Assembly: GCA_028277085.1 (NCBI GenBank)
Contig: JANQHL010000187.1
Coordinates: 1-41,846, forward strand
Length of the DNA stretch: 41,846 bases
Direction of reading: 5' to 3'
From: Flavobacteriaceae bacterium
Lineage (GTDB): Bacteria > Bacteroidota > Bacteroidia > Flavobacteriales > Flavobacteriaceae
Shown piece after piece: positions 26,474-34,110 of the stretch. Made by a program: the position numbers and the translations under genes. Position 1 is the first letter of the stretch; every line of letters begins with the position of its first letter. Below the pieces are notes generated by a model that was given only the letters and a program-made list of their open reading frames with translations, made no database searches and was not told the DNA's origin.

Positions 26474-26965
26474 ATGAAAAAAAGGAATGTGGGCTTTGAA
26501 CTTTTGATCTTTGAAAAGCTCGAAGAAATGACCCATGAGGACCAAATGCTATTGCGCCAGGCGGATATTGCTTTGGAAAGTTCCTACTCCCCGTATTCTA
26601 ATTTTAAGGTAGGTGCAGCAGTGCTTTTAGAAAGCGGGACAGTCGTTTTAGGGAGTAATCAGGAAAATGCTTCTTATCCTGCCGGGCTATGTGCAGAGCG
26701 CGTTGCTGTTTTTAGTGCAGGTGCCCAATATCCTAACGTCCCAATAAAAGCCATCGCCATCAGTGCAGCCTCCGTACATGACTTTGTTACCCAACCTGTA
26801 GGGCCATGTGGAAGCTGCAGACAGGCCATTTTGGAGTATGAAGTGAAACAAAAAAGCCCAATTACTATTTTAATGAAAGGGCAATCAGGACCTATTTACA
26901 AGTGCGGCGCTATCGCACAGCTTTTACCACTTTCTTTTGACCATACTTTTTTAGGGGATTCTTAA
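26474..26965 (+). CDS. cdd: cytidine deaminase
   Basis: 163 residues from the ATG at 26474. The frame is open back to 26429, but that earlier ATG lies inside the porV terminator and is rejected. The zinc site is Cys73-Ala-Glu75 (GLCAERVAVF) with Cys112 and Cys115 (GPCGSCRQAIL), the all-Cys type seen in tetrameric cytidine deaminases; YSPYSNFKVGAAVLL is the substrate-binding segment. It deaminates cytidine and deoxycytidine in pyrimidine salvage in the cytosol. About 30 residues before the core domain is slightly longer than the shortest homologues. Gene order porV-cdd-pdhA-pdhC is common in Flavobacteriia, though the functions are unrelated. Confidence 0.93.
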   Translation: MKKRNVGFELLIFEKLEEMTHEDQMLLRQADIALESSYSPYSNFKVGAAVLLESGTVVLGSNQENASYPAGLCAERVAVFSAGAQYPNVPIKAIAISAASVHDFVTQPVGPCGSCRQAILEYEVKQKSPITILMKGQSGPIYKCGAIAQLLPLSFDHTFLGDS

Positions 26966-26994
26966 AACTTTTTTCCTCAAAAGAGATATATATG

Positions 26995-27002
26995 TATTTT
27001 TG
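26995..27002 (+). promoter_or_regulatory. -7 box of a candidate pdhA promoter
   Basis: TATTTTTG is an exact TAnnTTTG box 42 bases before the pdhA ATG. No good TTG was seen about 19 bases upstream. A transcript from here would begin with the hairpin at 27008-27021. Confidence 0.35.
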
Positions 27003-27007
27003 TTTTT

Positions 27008-27030
27008 CGCTCGTCCGAGCGTTGTTTTTT
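27008..27030 (+). terminator. hairpin with T-run after cdd
   Basis: CGCTC, loop GTCC, GAGCG (27008-27021), then TTGTTTTTT. It is flanked on the other side by TTTTTGTTTTT. The short stem is GC-rich. It may end cdd transcription or sit at the 5' end of the pdhA transcript. Confidence 0.55.
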
Positions 27031-27044
27031 AACAACTGGTATTG

Positions 27045-28043
27045 ATGAAAAAAATCACGAAAGAGGTTTACCTGAAATGGTATGAGGATATGTTCTTCTG
27101 GCGCAAGTTTGAAGACAAACTAGCAGCAGTTTACATACAGCAAAAGGTGAGGGGGTTCCTACATCTGTACAATGGGCAAGAAGCTGTTTTAGCGGGCGCA
27201 CTGCACGCCATGGATCTTACCAAAGATCGTATGATCACCGCTTACAGGAATCACGTGCAGCCCATAGGAATGGGGGTTGACCCACGAAAGGTAATGGCGG
27301 AGCTTTTTGGCAAAGTGACCGGGACCTCCAAAGGAATGGGAGGTTCTATGCATATATTTTCAAAAGAACATCGCTTTTATGGCGGACATGGAATTGTAGG
27401 GGGGCAGATACCCCTTGGTGCTGGTTTGGCATTTGCCGATAAATATTTTAATCGGGATTCAGTTACATTGTGTTATATGGGTGACGGTGCTGTACGGCAA
27501 GGTTCCCTTCATGAAACATTTAACCTGGCTATGCTTTGGCAGCTTCCTGTAGTATTCATTTGTGAGAATAACGGTTATGCCATGGGAACCTCTGTAGAAA
27601 GGACAGCCTTTTCCACGGATATCTGGAAACTGGGTCTAGGGTATGAAATGCCTTGTGCCCCTGTTGACGGTATGGATCCGGCTATTGTGGCAAAAGAAAT
27701 GGATAAAGCTATTGAGCGGGCCAGAACGGGGGGAGGACCCACTTTCCTGGAGATGAAAACCTATCGATATCGTGGACACTCTATGTCGGACGCACAACAT
27801 TACCGCACCAAAGCGGAAGTGGAAGAATACAAAAAAATAGATCCGATTACACAGGTGAAAGATGTGATCCTTGAGAAAGGGTATGCTACAGAAGAAGAAC
27901 TAAAGGTCATCGATAAACGGGTAAAAGATCTGGTATCTGAATGCGAAAAATTCGCTGAGGAATCTGCTTTCCCCCCTGTGGAGCAATTGTATGATACAGT
28001 GTACGAACAAGAAGATTATCCATTCTTAAAACACAAACTCTAG
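27045..28043 (+). CDS. pdhA: pyruvate dehydrogenase E1 component, alpha subunit
   Basis: 332 residues from the ATG at 27045; a TTG directly before it adds only one codon. The thiamine-diphosphate motif runs from MGDGAVRQGSLHETFNLAML to VFICENNGYAMGT. AYRNHVQPIGMGVDP, SKGMGGSMHIF and GHGIVGGQIPLGAGLAFA are E1-alpha active-site segments, and YRYRGHSMSDAQHYRTKAEV is the phosphorylation-loop region. With E1-beta it decarboxylates pyruvate and loads acetyl groups onto E2. pdhC follows after 4 bases. The E1-beta gene is not adjacent, as is usual in Flavobacteriia where it lies elsewhere. Confidence 0.95.
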   Translation: MKKITKEVYLKWYEDMFFWRKFEDKLAAVYIQQKVRGFLHLYNGQEAVLAGALHAMDLTKDRMITAYRNHVQPIGMGVDPRKVMAELFGKVTGTSKGMGGSMHIFSKEHRFYGGHGIVGGQIPLGAGLAFADKYFNRDSVTLCYMGDGAVRQGSLHETFNLAMLWQLPVVFICENNGYAMGTSVERTAFSTDIWKLGLGYEMPCAPVDGMDPAIVAKEMDKAIERARTGGGPTFLEMKTYRYRGHSMSDAQHYRTKAEVEEYKKIDPITQVKDVILEKGYATEEELKVIDKRVKDLVSECEKFAEESAFPPVEQLYDTVYEQEDYPFLKHKL

Positions 28044-28047
28044 TTAC

Positions 28048-29700
28048 ATGGCAGAAGTAATTAACATGCCGAGGCTGAGCGATACCATGGAAGAAGGTAC
28101 CGTGGCCAAATGGTTGAAAAAGGTTGGAGACCAAATTGAAGAGGGGGATATTCTAGCCGAAATAGAGACGGATAAGGCCACAATGGAGTTCGAGTCCTTC
28201 CACTCGGGCACCTTATTACATATTGGTATTGCCGAAGGAGATGGGGCACCTGTTGATGCGTTATTGGCAATCATAGGTGAACAAGGAGAGGATATTTCCG
28301 GTTTGTTAAATGGAGGTGCTTCCGCACCCGAGAAAGAAGAAGAAACCCAGCCGGAACCACAAAAGGAAGCAGCAGCGACCTCATCGGTGCCAACTCCTTC
28401 ATCTGGGGGAGCCATCCCAGAAGGTGTGGAAATAGTTACGATGCCTAGGTTGAGTGATACCATGGAGGAAGGTACGGTTGCTTCCTGGTTAAAGAAAGTT
28501 GGTGATACTATTGAAGAAGGGGACATCCTTGCAGAGATCGAAACGGATAAGGCCACAATGGAATTTGAATCCTTCTATTCCGGTACCTTACTACATATTG
28601 GGATACAAGAAGGCGAAGGAGCTCCGGTAGACGCCCTTTTGGCGATCATTGGGCCGGAAGGCACCGACGTTCAATCGGTGTTAAGTGCGGGCACTGCCAC
28701 AGTTGAAAGTATTTCCACAACTGCTGGGCAACCAGCGGTAGCCGGGAAGGAAGCAGCTCCGGAAGTGAAGGAGACAGCGGTTACCGCTACCGCCGACGGT
28801 AGTCGTATTTTCGTATCGCCCTTGGCACGGAAGATCGCCATGGAAAAAGGAATTGATCTTGCCAGGGTAAAGGGAACTGGAGATAACGGTCGCATCATAA
28901 AACGGGATGTGGAGGAATTTACACCTCAACCCTCCACTGTTGAAGTACCCGCAGTTCCAACCGTTGAAGCAAGCGCAGCCCCTGCAGCGGTTAGCCCGAT
29001 GCAGCTTCCCGTTGGAGAAGAACATTCGGAAGAGGTGAAAAACTCAACGATGCGTAAGGTGATTGCCAAGCGTTTGGCAGAATCCAAGTTTTCAGCCCCA
29101 CATTATTATCTGACCATCGAGGTGGATATGGAGAATGCCAAGGCATCCCGGGTGCAAATAAACAATTTGCCTGACACCAAAGTATCCTTTAACGATATGG
29201 TAATGAAAGCCTGTGCGATGGCATTGAAGAAACATCCCCAGGTAAACACCACTTGGAATGGCGATACCACACGCTATAATCACCACATTCATATGGGAGT
29301 AGCGGTAGCTGTAGACGAGGGCTTAGTAGTACCTGTATTGAAATTTGCGGATCAAATGAGTCTTACTCAGATTGGTGCGGCGGTAAAAGACCTTGCCGGT
29401 AGGGCAAGAACCAAGAAAATAAAGCCGGATGAAATGGAAGGAAGCACGTTCACCGTTTCTAATTTGGGCATGTTTGGCATTTTGGAGTTTACCTCGATCA
29501 TCAATCAACCCAACTCGGCTATTTTATCCGTTGGAGCCATTGTAGAAAAGCCGGTGATCAGGAACGGTGAAATCGTACCCGGCAGTACTATGAAAGTAAC
29601 CCTGGCTTGTGACCATCGTACTGTGGATGGGGCAACAGGAGCGCAGTTTTTACAGACCTTAAGGGCGTTTTTGGAAAATCCGGTGACCATGCTCGCGTAA
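28048..29700 (+). CDS. pdhC: pyruvate dehydrogenase E2, dihydrolipoamide acetyltransferase with two lipoyl domains
   Basis: 550 residues. Lipoyl domain 1 covers about 1-80 with Lys43 in ETDKATMEFES, and lipoyl domain 2 about 127-205 with Lys168 in the same motif. Pro/Ala/Glu-rich linkers follow. The E1/E3-binding domain is at about 253-290 (SPLARKIAMEKGIDLARVKG, then NGRIIKRDV), and the C-terminal acetyltransferase core ends with DHRTVDG, giving catalytic His523 and Asp527. It transfers acetyl from lipoyl to CoA and forms the core of the complex. The two lipoyl domains are about 90% identical in protein yet differ at many synonymous sites. Co-transcribed with pdhA; terminator at 29753-29780. 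Confidence 0.95.
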   Translation: MAEVINMPRLSDTMEEGTVAKWLKKVGDQIEEGDILAEIETDKATMEFESFHSGTLLHIGIAEGDGAPVDALLAIIGEQGEDISGLLNGGASAPEKEEETQPEPQKEAAATSSVPTPSSGGAIPEGVEIVTMPRLSDTMEEGTVASWLKKVGDTIEEGDILAEIETDKATMEFESFYSGTLLHIGIQEGEGAPVDALLAIIGPEGTDVQSVLSAGTATVESISTTAGQPAVAGKEAAPEVKETAVTATADGSRIFVSPLARKIAMEKGIDLARVKGTGDNGRIIKRDVEEFTPQPSTVEVPAVPTVEASAAPAAVSPMQLPVGEEHSEEVKNSTMRKVIAKRLAESKFSAPHYYLTIEVDMENAKASRVQINNLPDTKVSFNDMVMKACAMALKKHPQVNTTWNGDTTRYNHHIHMGVAVAVDEGLVVPVLKFADQMSLTQIGAAVKDLAGRARTKKIKPDEMEGSTFTVSNLGMFGILEFTSIINQPNSAILSVGAIVEKPVIRNGEIVPGSTMKVTLACDHRTVDGATGAQFLQTLRAFLENPVTMLA

Positions 29701-29752
29701 ACTAGAAAACTGGGTAACCTAAGATGAAACTCCATAAACAAAATCAATAGTG

Positions 29753-29780
29753 AAAAGCATCCTGTCGGGATGCTTTTTTT
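29753..29780 (+). terminator. rho-independent terminator of the pdhA-pdhC operon
   Basis: AAGCATCC (29755-29762), loop of five, GGATGCTT (29768-29775), continuing into a T-run. It lies 52 bases past the pdhC stop. Confidence 0.85.
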
Positions 29781-29812
29781 ATCTTTAGTACTATCAGATC
29801 GGACAGCACGGC

Positions 29813-30853
29813 ATGAAAAAAACAATTATTTCTATACTGACCCTAGCACTGTTGGCTTGTGGACCTACGCAAACGGTTTCTGCTCCCCAGGGAAGTTCTT
29901 CAGTAGATGAAACCATTTCCATAGCTTCTGGTCCGGACGGGTTAAAAGCGGAAATGCCTGCTGATGAAGCGCCATCGCAGTTTACTTCGGCCACTGTTGT
30001 TGGTGAGATCATGGAGTTTTTAGCGTCGGATGAATTGAATGGCAGAGATACCGGGAGTAAAGGCATCGAACAGGCGGCAAAGTATATAGAACACTATTTT
30101 CAGAAATACGGGGTAGCTCCTTACTATGCCTCTTACAGGGATACCTTATCTAATTACAATCGTAGGAAACCTGCTTACAATATTGTGGGTATGGTAGAGG
30201 GGAATGATCCTGATTTTAAGGGAGAGTATATAGTGATTGGCGCCCATTACGATCATATCGGGACCATAAAACCGGTAAATGGCGATTATATTGCCAACGG
30301 CGCTAATGACAACGCTTCCGGAACAACAGCAGTAATGGAAATTGCCAAATACTTTGGGCAAAAAAGGTCCAATAGGAGAAGTCTTATTTTTGCGTTATTC
30401 AGTGCTGAGGAAAAAGGACTGTTAGGGTCAGCACATATGGCCAAGAATATGAAAGCTGAAGCGTTAAATCTTTATGCCATGCTAAATTTTGAAATGTTGG
30501 GGGTGCCGCTTCGGAACGATAGTTATTTCATCTTTATCACCGGATACCAAAAATCCAATCTGGCAGCCGTAAGTAATGCCTATGCCGGGGAAAACCTTAT
30601 CGGTTTCTCGCCTACCGCTAAAAAATATGGCCTGTTTGCGCGCTCTGACAATTACCCCTTCTATAAAGAATTTGGAGTGCCTTCCCACACCTATTGTACT
30701 TTTGATTTTACCAACTTTGCGTACTATCATAAACCAGATGATGAGGTTGCCCAAATTGATCTGGAACATATAGCACAAACGATCAACAAAATGCTACCGG
30801 TTGTGGAAGGGATTGCCAATGGTCCTGCCCAAGAACTAAAAGCGACACAATAA
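29813..30853 (+). CDS. M28-family zinc aminopeptidase, lipoprotein
   Basis: 346 residues. The signal ends LALLAC with lipidated Cys16, followed by a Ser/Glu-rich tether of about 40 residues. The peptidase domain shows the two-zinc M28 ligands: His145 (GAHYDHIG), Asp166 (GANDNASG), the adjacent Glu pair in FSAEEKGLLGSAH, Asp in ARSDNYPFYKEFG and His in YYHKPDDE. These are all present, so it should be active. It would trim N-terminal residues from peptides in the periplasm or at the outer membrane. It sits between the pdh terminator and an SDR gene with 72 bases between; whether it shares the SDR transcript is unclear. Confidence 0.9.
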   Translation: MKKTIISILTLALLACGPTQTVSAPQGSSSVDETISIASGPDGLKAEMPADEAPSQFTSATVVGEIMEFLASDELNGRDTGSKGIEQAAKYIEHYFQKYGVAPYYASYRDTLSNYNRRKPAYNIVGMVEGNDPDFKGEYIVIGAHYDHIGTIKPVNGDYIANGANDNASGTTAVMEIAKYFGQKRSNRRSLIFALFSAEEKGLLGSAHMAKNMKAEALNLYAMLNFEMLGVPLRNDSYFIFITGYQKSNLAAVSNAYAGENLIGFSPTAKKYGLFARSDNYPFYKEFGVPSHTYCTFDFTNFAYYHKPDDEVAQIDLEHIAQTINKMLPVVEGIANGPAQELKATQ

Positions 30854-30925
30854 GAAAGTTGTAGTAAACTCGAAAATCGGAAACTCCCGAAGGACAGGAT
30901 TTCCATTTCGTTGGAACCATTGCAA

Positions 30926-31606
30926 ATGTCAAAAAATATTATCATTACAGGAACCAGTCGTGGGATCGGCTTTGAATTGGCCCAGCTCTTTGCGGACCAA
31001 GGCCACCGGGTATTGGCTTTGTCCAGAAACCCAAGACCTGTTTTGGATCTGAATCACAATAATATTGCCACTTTTCCTTGTGATTTGGGAACCCAGGAAG
31101 CCTGTGCCGAAGTTGAAGCCTTTATCGCGGACTGGGACAAGGTAGATATCCTGATCAACAACGCAGGGACACTTTTAAACAAACCTTTTGTGGCAACTAC
31201 CATGGCGGATTTTGAAACGGTCTACAAGGTAAATGTTTTTGCCGTGGCTGAGCTTACACGAGTGGTAGTCCCTAAGATGCCCAAAACGGGCCATGTAGTA
31301 ACAATTAGTTCTATGGGAGGAGTACAAGGAAGTGTCAAATTTCCAGGCTTATCGGCTTATAGCTCCAGCAAAGCTGCGGTGATTACCTTAACCGAACTCT
31401 GGGCGGAGGAATTTAAAGAAAGCGGACCGTCTTTTAACGTATTAGCCATTGGGGCCGTACAAACCGAAATGCTGGCTGAAGTTTTCCCGGGCTATCAGGC
31501 GCCTATTACCGCTTTGGAAATGGCGCGTTACATTAAAGATTTTGCGCTTACCGGGTACAACTACTACAATGGTAAACTGCTGCCGGTGAGCAACAGTACA
31601 CCCTAG
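30926..31606 (+). CDS. short-chain dehydrogenase/reductase (SDR)
   Basis: 226 residues from the ATG at 30926; an upstream in-frame TTG at 30911 is less likely. The NAD(P)-binding motif TGTSRGIGFELAQ is at 8-20, NNAG (INNAGTLLNKPF) follows, and the catalytic triad is Ser (TISSMGG) with Tyr and Lys in SAYSSSKAAV. A basic Arg after the second strand (ALSRNPRP) suggests NADPH preference. This is a classical SDR shorter than the usual 250 residues because the C-terminal substrate lid is reduced. Substrate cannot be predicted. It converges on an AraC-type gene with 47 bases between. Confidence 0.88.
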   Translation: MSKNIIITGTSRGIGFELAQLFADQGHRVLALSRNPRPVLDLNHNNIATFPCDLGTQEACAEVEAFIADWDKVDILINNAGTLLNKPFVATTMADFETVYKVNVFAVAELTRVVVPKMPKTGHVVTISSMGGVQGSVKFPGLSAYSSSKAAVITLTELWAEEFKESGPSFNVLAIGAVQTEMLAEVFPGYQAPITALEMARYIKDFALTGYNYYNGKLLPVSNSTP

Positions 31607-31611
31607 ATCTA

Positions 31612-31632
31612 CCGGGAATGGCGTATTCCTGG
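31612..31632. terminator. weak hairpin between convergent SDR and regulator genes
   Basis: CCGGGAAT (31612-31619), loop GGCGT, ATTCCTGG (31625-31632), eight pairs with one G-T. No T-run on either side, so termination activity is uncertain. Confidence 0.3.
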
Positions 31633-31653
31633 AATAATGATCTTCAACCTAAC

Positions 31654-32571
31654 TTATAAAACAGGGATATAAAAGTCTACGATCGCCTTTTTCTGAGGGT
31701 GCTCATTGAAGTTGTTGTGGTAGATCTCGAAAGGATCGCAGTCCGCCTTTTTATATCCGTTTTCATTCATCCAAACAAAAAGCCCCGTCCATGACTTTTC
31801 AAATTCCTCCGGGCGAATTTCAAAACTACCTACAATATATTTCCCTTCGGCAATGCTACCTGGCCCTATCTCTCCTTCGGTAGCCACGAGCGCTTTGAGC
31901 AAGATGCCAGCACTCATCCGCACCTTGTGCTCCGGCGTAACCTTAAAGCTGTCATGATAAATGGTAGTCATTTTTGTTTCGTCATTCATCAAGCCTTTAG
32001 GGGTAGCCCATTGCATTAATTTTTGAAAGGCCGCTCCCAGATTTTGGGGTCCGATAACGGTGATATAAGCGTAATCCCTTTTTGGCAATTCCTTTACTTC
32101 AATTTTTGCCTGCATTGTGATCCAGTTTTTTAGAGTATTAATACCGCTAAGGTATTTTTCAGCTTCCGGATACTTTTGGCCATTCTTGCGCTCTAGTTGG
32201 CGGATCTTGCTAAACCGATAGGGGTTCTGTTTTTTAAAGCCCGTTGGGGATACGCCATAAAACTTTTTGAAAGTGCGTGTGAAGGAAGCATTATCCGTAA
32301 AGCCATATTGTTGCCCAATTTCCCCAATGCCCATAGCGGTGTGCAAGATCGCCAAGGCTGCCTTCTCAACCCTGCGCCGGGTAATGTATTGCAATGGTGT
32401 CTCACCTATTAGGAATTTAAATACTCTATGAAAATGAAAGGGGGAGAAGGCTGCTTGTTCTGCAATTGTATTTAAGGTGAGTTCAGTATCAAGGTGTTCA
32501 TCAATAAACCGAAAAACAGCATTGATCCTTTTTTTGTAGTCCGTTTCCAGTGAATTGGAGGCTGATTTCAT
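31654..32571 (-). CDS. AraC-family regulator with GyrI-like effector domain
   Basis: 305 residues. Unlike the regulator at 15192, the DNA-binding domain is N-terminal (about 15-115): LTLNTIAEQAAFSPFHFHRV and IGEIGQQYGFTDNASFTRTF, then VSPTGFKKQNPYRF. The C-terminal part (about 155-305) is a GyrI/Rob-like small-molecule-binding fold: IEVKELPKRDYAYITVIGP, then FEIYHNNFNEHPQKKAIVDF. This architecture is that of Rob/SoxS-type regulators that respond to drugs or other hydrophobic compounds. The GNAT gene lies 25 bases upstream on the same strand, so the two may form an operon. Targets unknown. Confidence 0.9.
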   Translation of the reverse strand: MKSASNSLETDYKKRINAVFRFIDEHLDTELTLNTIAEQAAFSPFHFHRVFKFLIGETPLQYITRRRVEKAALAILHTAMGIGEIGQQYGFTDNASFTRTFKKFYGVSPTGFKKQNPYRFSKIRQLERKNGQKYPEAEKYLSGINTLKNWITMQAKIEVKELPKRDYAYITVIGPQNLGAAFQKLMQWATPKGLMNDETKMTTIYHDSFKVTPEHKVRMSAGILLKALVATEGEIGPGSIAEGKYIVGSFEIRPEEFEKSWTGLFVWMNENGYKKADCDPFEIYHNNFNEHPQKKAIVDFYIPVL

Positions 32572-32596
32572 TTTTGATGACCGATATAGCGTTGTT

Positions 32597-33445
32597 TTAA
32601 TTAACGTCTATTTTCAATTCCATTTCAAACTGCTCCAAATAGGGGGCTAGGCCAATGCCTTTTAGAAACGCATTTAAGCTTTCTGAGTTGTTATCCACGT
32701 TAAGCAGGGAAATGGGGTTCCCATAGCGTTGCACTATTTCGAAAACAAGAGCAGTTCCTATGCCTTTTTGCCTGAAATCCGGATGCACCGCGATTTGTTG
32801 TATACGTTTGCTGGTTGGGTTATAAATGACATATCCGACAAGCTGATGCCCAAGATATGCCCCTATGGAAATTGTGTGGTCCCTGGTCGTCTCAATTGCA
32901 CCAATTGCATTTTGCCAGGTGGGAGAAACCTCCCAAAAAGAAACCATTAGTGACCAGTTGAAGTTTTGCAATTCCTGGAGGACTACCGTAGTATTTATGG
33001 CTGCTCCCCGGACTTCTCCTTTGTAACAAATTAATTTCCGTTTCGTGGTGAAGCCACATCGTTTATAGGATGTAATGGCCGGACTATTTTTTGTGATGAC
33101 CTCCAGGACAAGGCGTTGTATATCGTGTTGCTTCAAAAGGGGTAAAATAAACCCATACATTTGCCGGGTTAGTCCGAAACCTCTTTTTTTGGGAATAACT
33201 CCGGTACCTCCGTTATAGCCTACCCGTTGATCATTTACGGTATCGATTCCATGTAGAACAAACCCCACTAAGGCTCCATTTTCAAAGGCGCCAACAGATA
33301 GGCTGAAATCCGTTTTATCCGCAATCAGCTTTGAGGTAAATTGAGCCTCGGATAGCTGCAGGGGAACAAAATAATCCGAGAAGGCCAAATTGAAGGTTTG
33401 TAGCACTTCTTTAGGCTGTATTCCGCTTAACGTTTTGAATTCCAT
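32597..33445 (-). CDS. GNAT-family N-acetyltransferase with two GNAT-like halves
   Basis: 282 residues. The N-terminal half (about 1-145) has VGYNGGTGVIPKKRGFGLTR and ends in the GNAT beta-bulge region SPAITSYKRCGF. The C-terminal half (about 155-282) carries a better acetyl-CoA motif, IAVHPDFRQKGIGTALVFEI, with the R/Q-x2-G-x-G/A core, and ends NVDNNSESLNAFLKGIGL. Tandem GNAT proteins often keep one active half; here the C-terminal half is the better candidate. The start codon lies inside the 3' end of the upstream membrane-protein gene (19-base overlap), at the edge of the putative cassette array. Acceptor substrate unknown. Confidence 0.85.
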   Translation of the reverse strand: MEFKTLSGIQPKEVLQTFNLAFSDYFVPLQLSEAQFTSKLIADKTDFSLSVGAFENGALVGFVLHGIDTVNDQRVGYNGGTGVIPKKRGFGLTRQMYGFILPLLKQHDIQRLVLEVITKNSPAITSYKRCGFTTKRKLICYKGEVRGAAINTTVVLQELQNFNWSLMVSFWEVSPTWQNAIGAIETTRDHTISIGAYLGHQLVGYVIYNPTSKRIQQIAVHPDFRQKGIGTALVFEIVQRYGNPISLLNVDNNSESLNAFLKGIGLAPYLEQFEMELKIDVN

Positions 33446-33945
33446 TGCTTTGAATTATGCACCTTGTTGTGTTTAGTGTTTTTTAGCGTAAACCAAATAA
33501 TTGCAATTCCTAGGACGGTCCAAAAAAGTCCAGTTATCAACATTCTTGTCCTAAGCTCGTCACTGAATACATCTCCAATGTGATTTACAATCTGATGGGT
33601 GACTCCAGAATTGAAGAAACCGAGTGGAAAAAGAGCAAAAACAATTGTAAAAGCCAAGAGTGTGTCCAGAAGTCCTTTTTTTAATTTCCCCGAAAGTTTA
33701 AACGTCCCGATTAAAACGAATACGACCAGAAAAGCTCCAAAGCTCCACCAAAAAGTATCCATCATTAATTCGCCAATACTACTCACTCCTAACTGATTAA
33801 GTTTATCGCCGTCCATTTTAAACATGGCTTCATATTCCTTGGAATAGACTGAAACCTGGATTTTTTCAATTCCAAGGACAATAAGAATCATCGCAAGTGA
33901 TTCTAGTAGTATGTTTTTCGATGTGATTTTTAGATTTTTCAACAT
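33427..33945 (-). CDS. four-helix membrane protein of unknown function (putative gene cassette 2)
   Basis: 172 residues from the ATG at 33943-33945 (an upstream ATG at 33954 lies inside the core repeat and is less likely). Four hydrophobic stretches, approximately at 10-27, 65-86, 93-114 and 134-155, predict an inner-membrane protein; no family recognised. It starts 4 bases after the core GTTGTGT. Near its 3' end the inverted core ACACAAC is translated in frame, and 12 more codons run on into the region of the GNAT start. The low-GC sequence and its inverted-repeat borders mark it as an acquired cassette. There is no promoter of its own visible, so it may be read from gene 34111-34779 or upstream. 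Confidence 0.65.
   Translation of the reverse strand: MLKNLKITSKNILLESLAMILIVLGIEKIQVSVYSKEYEAMFKMDGDKLNQLGVSSIGELMMDTFWWSFGAFLVVFVLIGTFKLSGKLKKGLLDTLLAFTIVFALFPLGFFNSGVTHQIVNHIGDVFSDELRTRMLITGLFWTVLGIAIIWFTLKNTKHNKVHNSKQWNSKR
33466..33480 (+). repeat. inverted repeat, 3' border of cassette 2
   Basis: GTTGTGTTTAGTGTT. Its partner on the minus strand is GTTGTGTTTAATGTT at 33955-33941 (14 of 15 identical). The partner contains the start codon of cassette 2; here ATG is replaced by GTG. Confidence 0.6.
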
Positions 33946-33955
33946 TAAACACAAC
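33941..33955 (-). repeat. inverted repeat, 5' border of cassette 2
   Basis: On the minus strand GTTGTGTTTAATGTT, in which ATG is the start of the cassette 2 gene. It is the partner of 33466-33480. The seven-base core GTTGTGT differs from the integron consensus GTTRRRY at one position. Confidence 0.6.
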
Positions 33956-34102
33956 GGTCTCGTATAACCGTCAGTTGCGGGTTTTTAAGTTAGTATTTTT
34001 CGGTTTGGCACATAACTCTCAATTGCGAGTGGATTCAGCACGCCCTGAGCGCAGTCGAAGGGTAGTCGAATCCGCCGTAATTGCGGTTATACATTGTTAG
34101 GC
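33949..34102 (-). other. attC-like recombination site between two gene cassettes
   Basis: 154 bases. On the minus strand it runs from GCCTAAC (34102-34096, exact RYYYAAC) to GTTGTGT (33955-33949). Inner arms GTATAACCG (33962-33970) and CGGTTATAC (34084-34092) pair perfectly; next CAGTTGCGG (33972-33980) pairs with CCGTAATTG (34075-34083) using two G-T pairs, leaving T33971 as a single bulged base. Inside is a further stem GGATTC/GAATCC (34031-34036/34068-34073). Two core sites, imperfect palindrome, bulged base and location directly after a cassette gene are the hallmarks of attC. No integrase in the window, and no covariance search was possible. Confidence 0.55.
34043..34062. repeat. REP-like palindromic insert inside the attC-like site
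   Basis: CCCTGAGCGCAGTCGAAGGG, a sequence type that recurs in many Bacteroidota intergenic regions (from memory). It sits at the apex of the hairpin, inside GGATTC/GAATCC. Only one copy was seen in this window. Confidence 0.4.
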
Positions 34103-34109
34103 AAAGTGC
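34096..34109 (+). repeat. inverted repeat, 3' border of cassette 1
   Basis: GTTAGGCAAAGTGC. Partner on the minus strand is GTTAGGCAAAATGC at 34789-34776 (13 of 14 identical); the single difference turns the partner's start codon ATG into GTG. Confidence 0.65.
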
Positions 34110-34110
34110 T

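Noticed and set aside
33430..33480. A second, short attC site between ACACAAC and GTTAAGC near the GNAT start
   Set aside because: The 48-base interval does not form a hairpin, and GTTRRRY-like heptamers are expected often by chance.
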